From Myrica gale (taxonomy: Eukaryota > Streptophyta > Magnoliopsida > Fagales > Myricaceae): 64,000 nt of DNA. Shown here in pieces: positions 59,371 through 64,000 of the stretch; the stretch's first letter is position 1, and each line of letters begins with the position of its first letter. A program made the position numbers and the translations under genes. Under the pieces are notes generated by a model. That model made no database searches and was not told the DNA's origin. It worked only from the letters and a program-made list of their open reading frames with translations. The stretch spans positions 4,858,001 through 4,922,000 of the forward strand of contig OZ005618.1 of assembly GCA_963930655.1 (NCBI GenBank). Reading direction: 5' to 3'.

Positions 59371-60746
59371 TGTAATACCCGTCTCGAAAAAGTGTAACTT
59401 AGTAATTCTAATTTTAAATGAAGAGACAGGACTTAATCCTATCTTTGATTTTTGGATAGAGGTTAAATCATATTTTTGAATTTAAAGGTTCTGATATGTA
59501 GATGTGATCTATATTTGAATCTAAAGGTTTTAATATATATTTGATCTTGTGTTTGAATTTAAAGATTAAGATATGGATAAAGATTATTCTTATATTTGAA
59601 TTTGAAAGATATGGATAATGATCCAATATTTGAATTTGAAAGTGATGGATATAGGTATGTTTGAATTTTAAAAATTGTAGAGATTGAGGTCAATAAATTT
59701 TCGCAGGGAATGTTTTTTAGAGACCAAAATTTTGATTGAGTTGGTGCTACTAGGTTCCTAGAGAATGTTCGGCAATTATTGGAGAAACTTTAACGATTGG
59801 TTAAATGTTCGAGGTAAGTGATTTTTCAATGAAATTTTTAAACGTGTACCGTATTTTTATGGTTTTAATGTATTATTTGGGGAACTGAACAAATTTTGGG
59901 TAAAATGAGATTGTCGAGATTTTGTGAAACGCAATTGAAATATTTATAACTTATTTTGGTAAGCAAACTGTGAAAATTGTCCTTGCGCTGGTGATATATC
60001 TCTGTGGTCTGTGTGACCAATTTATCTCTGTGGTCTGTGTGGCCAATTTGATACCCCTCGTGGTATTTGGAGGTCTTTGTTGCCTAGAGGTCTGCGTGGC
60101 CTGATAATTGGAGGTCTTTGTAGCCTGTAGGTCTGCGTGTCCTAATATTTGGAGGTCTTTGTGGCCTAGAGGTCTGTGTAACCTGATATTTGGAGGTCTT
60201 TGTTGCTTGGAGGTCTGTGTGATCATTGGTGATTTCCCTATATTGCGTGACCTTGGATATTTTTGTTACAAACTTGTATTTTTTGTTTTGGTATGACTCA
60301 CAGTGTTTTATTTTGGATTTTCGGTTATTTTGATAAAATTGTCTTTTCCTCAACCCCTATTGACTTGCTACTTACTGAGCTAGTCGTAGCTAACCACTTA
60401 TTCTCATATATTTCAGAGTTGGTAGAATTAGAGAAGTTCAAGGAGATTCAGATATATTTCGAAAGCGTGTTTTGTAAGAGTACTTTTGGAGATTAATGTA
60501 AGGGAATTCGATATTGTATTATTTGGGAGATCTTCATCGATATTAGAAATATCAGATATGCTAATGTAAATTTTTAGGGCTCGGATTGAAATTTTTTGGG
60601 TCTTTTTACGGTTTATGAATATTTTGCTGAGGTTGTACAAAATTATTTTTGAAATATTGGGGCCTAGATAAATGATTGTCTATGGTGAAAAAACCTTATT
60701 TTATACGGAAATCTATCCTTATGGAGTTTAGGCCCGGGGCGTTACA
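59371..60746 (+). mobile_element. Solo LTR of 1.38 kb upstream of P450-2
   Basis: Starts TGTAATACCC and ends GGGCGTTACA, the inverted TG...CA ends of an LTR. The first unit runs without interruption from GGACT to GTGAAATTTAATCAAG at 53720-53740, which is the empty site. Flanks GACTT and GCATT are a poor 5-bp match. The interior has four tandem repeats of about 41 bp (60060-60228) and a shorter 27-bp pair just before. There is no coding region, so recombination between two LTRs is inferred. Confidence 0.8.
60060..60228 (+). repeat. Tandem repeats of about 41 bp inside the solo LTR
   Basis: Four copies of TTGGAGGTCTTTGT-GCC followed by AGGTCTGYGT-RCCTGAT. Each unit is itself two related halves of about 20 bp. 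A 27-bp pair with TATCTCTGTGGTCTGTGTG lies at 59998-60050. Confidence 0.88.
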
Positions 60747-60773
60747 GCATTTGTGAAATTAATTAATCAAGAG

Positions 60774-61356
60774 TGATGATACCAATACCTCGGTATACGA
60801 AAGAATCATCAAACATTCTCAACCTGATTCATAAAAGAATCTGCTCGAGAATGAGGGGACTCTGATGATACCAATACTGAATCAGATCCAGCCCAAACCA
60901 ATTTGAGCTGAATAGATATAATCACACTTCCATTAAAGCCCAACAAACAATAATTAGACTCATATTGTATTAAGCTCAGAGGAAGGAACCACGACACATG
61001 TCATGGACTGTTATATAACAACTTATAACGTGCAGTAACTCCACGACCCCGAGGTTCCTGTGATCAAAGCAGTACCCGTTGTGGAGGATTAGGCGGAGCA
61101 TATCGCGGGACACCCAAAGAACAAATGTGAGAACGTGGAGAAAACACTATAAAAGGGAAAGCTCGCAGAAGACAAAGTATGTGATTCTAGAGCAATTGAA
61201 TAGTAACACTCGTATATGACAAAAAGATTGACTTAGGCATCGGATGTGTCTTATCCTCGTGTCCGGGGTCATTATTATTATTCTTATATAAGTAGTTACG
61301 CGAAAATCGAGACGCATTTACTCCGACGTATTGACTAGAAATCAACTGGTTCATCA
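60774..61356 (+). mobile_element. Second solo LTR (583 bp) upstream of P450-2
   Basis: The ends TGATGATACC and GGTTCATCA are inverted repeats beginning TG and ending CA. Flanks AAGAG (60769-60773) and AAGAA (61357-61361) fit a 5-bp target duplication, and the first unit has AATCAAGAGAATGCAATTTA uninterrupted. A TATA-like CTATAAAAGG near 61147 could be the LTR promoter. The left-end motif TGATGATACCAATAC is repeated at 60863. Confidence 0.88.
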
Positions 61357-61584
61357 AAGAAAATGCAATTTAAGTTATCTCCTCATTTCTCCTATGCTGA
61401 AGAAAAAGCTGAGTTTTGTAACGTTTCTTCAGTTTTAGAAGATTAGCTAGTTAACTTTGCTATTACTAAATGAAATTAATTAACTACAATTGTTCATCTT
61501 TGACAAAAGGACCTATGCGGCCGTACTATAAGAATATTTGGTCCCATCCCATGCAGACAGATAAAAAAGGCATCTTGACTTGTG

Positions 61585-61790
61585 AGAAAATGGTTGGCAG
61601 GTCGACTTTTATATGCTCGATTTACCAAATTCAAGCCACATGGGAATGAAGTTGATGCTCTTCCTACAAAACAAGTCCCATACCGCACACAAAATTGTGC
61701 GACTAGATCTGTGAGCACCACCCTGCCTTGCGGGGCAGGTCTAAGCCGGTAAGATAGCTGCCCTACTTGTTTAGATTTTTTTGTTGACAA
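61585..61790 (+). mobile_element. SINE-like repeat, second unit copy
   Basis: Homologue of the block at 54105-54310, with part of the 5' end deleted (ATGGTTGGCAGG remains). Its 3' half keeps GAGCACCACCCTGCCTTGCG and GTAAGATAGCTGCCCTACTT. It is inherited through the tandem duplication. Confidence 0.65.
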
Positions 61791-61807
61791 AAAGTTACGA
61801 TGAATGC

Positions 61808-62097
61808 AATTTTTTTTATGCAAACATCTTGTACATCAACTAACCGGCACGCTAGAAGCGGCGGCCGGGATATCATTCAATACATCTATAGGCAGATTCT
61901 CAAGCTAAAAATAACAGAAAGATTATGACTAGCACACCATCTAGCTAAGTTATGAGCAGCAGTGTTGCCTTTCCTATGAGTCCATACAAAGCTCCATTCC
62001 TGGTGGTGATCAAGCAGGCCTCGAATTGTGTCCACTTCGCCAGCAATCAATCAGGTGGTCTCCCGCGATCATTTACCTGATTAACAAGTGCTAGGAT
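61808..62097 (-). mobile_element. 5'-truncated LINE tail inserted antisense in the P450-2 promoter
   Basis: On the minus strand it encodes the end of a LINE RNase H domain: VDTIRGLLDHHQEWSFVWTH then RKGNTAAHNLARWCASHNL, followed by a stop. The minus strand ends in an A-tail (T run at 61811-61818 on the plus strand). The first unit has only GAATGCATTAAATGTG at this point. It ends about 70 bp upstream of the P450-2 TATA box. Confidence 0.88.
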
Positions 62098-62163
62098 TAA
62101 ATGTGGGAAGAGTATCATTTTCAGCTGAAAGACATATATAGCTAGAAAAGGACAAATGGTTTG

Positions 62164-62173
62164 TACTATAAAT
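62164..62173 (+). promoter_or_regulatory. TATA box of P450-2
   Basis: TACTATAAAT about 90 bp before the ATG at 62255, the same core as in P450-1. Sequence from about 62098 to the ATG is conserved between the copies. Confidence 0.75.
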
Positions 62174-62254
62174 GTCACCTCAAGTCTTCCATCGATTAGC
62201 ATCCCACAATTGCGTAGAAGAAAAAAATCCCACAATATCTCGATCGAGATCGCC

Positions 62255-64000
62255 ATGGCATTAATTTTAGAGCTTTTAGCTTTGCTAGCAATCTGCTGTG
62301 TCTTGAAGCTGATTGCCTCACGCAACATGAAGCGTGGCACCAAACCCATTGGAGTCCCTGAACCATCCGGGGCGTTGCCCATCATAGGTCACCTCCATCT
62401 TCTAGGAGACGGCCAAAACCCAGTTGCCCTTACTCTTGGGGCCCTTGCCGACAAACACGGCTCACTCTTCTCACTCAGGCTCGTTTACAAACGACTCTTG
62501 GTGGCGAGTAGCTGGGAGATGGCAAAAGAATTCTTATCTACCAGTGACAGAATCTTTGCCACGAGGGCCTGTCTTACTGCAGGAAAATACATTGGCTATA
62601 ATAATGCTATTTTCGCTCTTGCTCCTCATGGACAATACTGGCGTAATATGAGAAAGATAGCCGTTCTCGAGCTTTTATCGACCCGTCCAATTGAAACGCA
62701 AAAGCATGTCCGCGCCTCAGAAGTGGAGTCACTGATTAAAGATCTGTACTCACTGTCCAAAAGCAACAAGGTGGCGACCATCAGTCAGTTGTTTGAGCAC
62801 ATGGCTTTCAATATCATCCTCAGGCTGCTTGTCGGAAAGCGATTTTCCTCCAGCGAATATGGAGAGAGAACCAGTGAGGGGAGTCGTATTAGAAGCGGCA
62901 TAAAAGAGGCTTTGTATCTCTCTGGCGTTTTTGTCTTGTCCGATGCCATTCCATATCTTGGGTGGATGGACTTCCAAGGGCATGTAAATTCCATGAAGAG
63001 AACTGCTAAGAAACTCGACTCGGTGCTCGAGATTTGGCTAAATGAACATCTCCAACAAAAGTCAGAGAGTAAAATTAGCAAGGGTGAAACTGATTTCATG
63101 GATGCGATGCTATCGACCCTTTCAGAGGATGCTGTCATTTCGGGCCATACACGCGATAACATCATCAAGGCAACAACAATGGTATGGTTGCGTGATCATC
63201 ATATAGCACTCAAGTCCTCGAAACCTACAGGATTGTTAATCTATTTTTTGTTTTAATCATATCAATTTCATTCACTAAAAGAGATTTAGAGCTCAGTCAT
63301 ATTCTCTAAAGGGGTACCCAAACATTCTATGTCATATAAGAGACCACATCTCACGTGGGCATGCATGAGTGCGAAACCTTACGCATTAATCGATCAGTTC
63401 CGTTGATCTCGAGCCCATCAATTCTGGTTGTGTCTATCAAAGTCCTTTATAGTCGTCTAGATCTACACTCCACCTTCGCCGGAAAAAGTCCCCAAAAAGT
63501 GACCTTTCAGAGAGTTTTATTCTTAGCTACAGTGGATCGACCAAAAAGCAGATTAATAGAAGGAAGGAAGAGGGTGGGGGAAGGAAAGTGACCAGTAAGA
63601 GAGTTTTATTCTTAGCTACAGTGACCAAAAAATACCCTGAGGCTTAGCTGGTATCAAATAGTAACTTATCTAATGGGATTTATACTTCCAAATATACTTG
63701 ATTCAACTACAATCCCCTTGTAGCTTATGGTCCAAAAACAAACAGAACTATCAAAAACAAAATAAAGGAACCAAAGTAACTAAAGTAAAGGATTGTCTTA
63801 ATTCATTTGAGAACGGTTATTATTGGTGATTATAATGTGGGAGTCCTAAATGTTCATTAACTTGCAACCCTTTTCTTTTTGGCAGATTCTCATCCTAACA
63901 GGCGCAGGAAGCACATCTGTTTCACTAACATGGGCAATCTCTTTACTCTTAAACAATCCAAGTGATCTAAAGGCTGCCCAAAAAGAGCTAGACATCCAGG
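62255..64000 (+). CDS. CYP82: Cytochrome P450, CYP82 family (second copy, cut by window end)
   Basis: Exon 1 is 62255-63181 (309 codons). The intron is 63182-63885 (704 bp, phase 0). Exon 2 starts at 63886 and runs off the window after 38 codons, so the K-helix and heme signature are not seen. By eye it differs from the first copy at about 23 of 309 residues, with clusters around the SLRL(GH/VY)KRL segment and the E-A-L-(H/Y)-L-(F/S)-G-V segment. The I-helix has the same Gly for the expected acidic residue and T-to-S in V(T/S)LTW. Its reading frame is intact as far as visible. A 25-bp piece GAGAGTTTTATTCTTAGCTA... is duplicated within its intron (63509-63534 and 63598-63624). Confidence 0.95.

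Noticed and set aside
60060..60228. Regular short repeats that might suggest a CRISPR array
   Set aside because: The units are contiguous with no unique spacers, lie within a plant LTR, and the genome is eukaryotic.
59951..60353. Overlapping minus-strand ORFs with repeated Gln/Thr/Ser/Arg peptides
   Set aside because: They arise from the 41-bp tandem repeats inside the LTR.

Overview
The window is nuclear DNA of a flowering plant, most likely a woody dicot. Genes are intron-rich with GT-AG junctions, the intergenic DNA is AT-rich, and it is packed with small transposons of types typical of angiosperms. The gene set (MHK-type kinase, two-domain plant GTP cyclohydrolase I, 253-residue cyclin C, CYP82-type P450s) is plant-specific or plant-like. 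The species cannot be named from the sequence.

Layout. 1846-8866 (+): 17 coding exons of an MHK-like protein kinase. 8.9-12.9 kb: gene-free, with an old hAT-type element, a tandem SINE-like repeat and two MITEs. 14378-18229 (+): lysine-rich protein of unknown function with a long leader. 20781-26165 (+): tail-anchored P-loop NTPase-like protein behind a paired G-box. 27008-29788 (-): GTP cyclohydrolase I, convergent with the preceding gene. 30.5-36.5 kb: gene-free and rich in transposons, including a 1.2-kb palindromic Mutator-type element and a hAT element holding a nested Mutator-type MITE. 36591-38039 (+): small histidine-rich protein. 39948-47022 (-): cyclin C, the Mediator kinase-module cyclin, in nine exons. 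47.4-49.0 kb: decayed Ty1/copia reverse transcriptase/RNase H remnant. 49.1-52.5 kb: relic of the P450 upstream block, a 1.24-kb retroposon with a 15-bp target duplication, and a SINE. 52.5-64.0 kb: tandem duplication carrying two CYP82-family P450 genes, the second cut by the window end.

The housekeeping genes (folate synthesis, Mediator cyclin, kinase) do not form a functional cluster. The two P450s do form a local cluster. They share exon structure, a phase-0 intron and near-identical leaders, and differ at about 23 of the first 309 residues by eye. Because the duplicated blocks align, each can serve as the empty site for insertions in the other. The second copy has gained a SINE, a hAT element, two solo LTRs and an antisense LINE tail upstream. 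The first has gained only a MITE in its intron. This asymmetry, and the shared Asp-to-Gly change in the P450 I-helix, are the most interesting signals. No wholly new molecular system is evident. The P-loop protein, the histidine-rich protein and the 1.24-kb retroposon are the least explained items.
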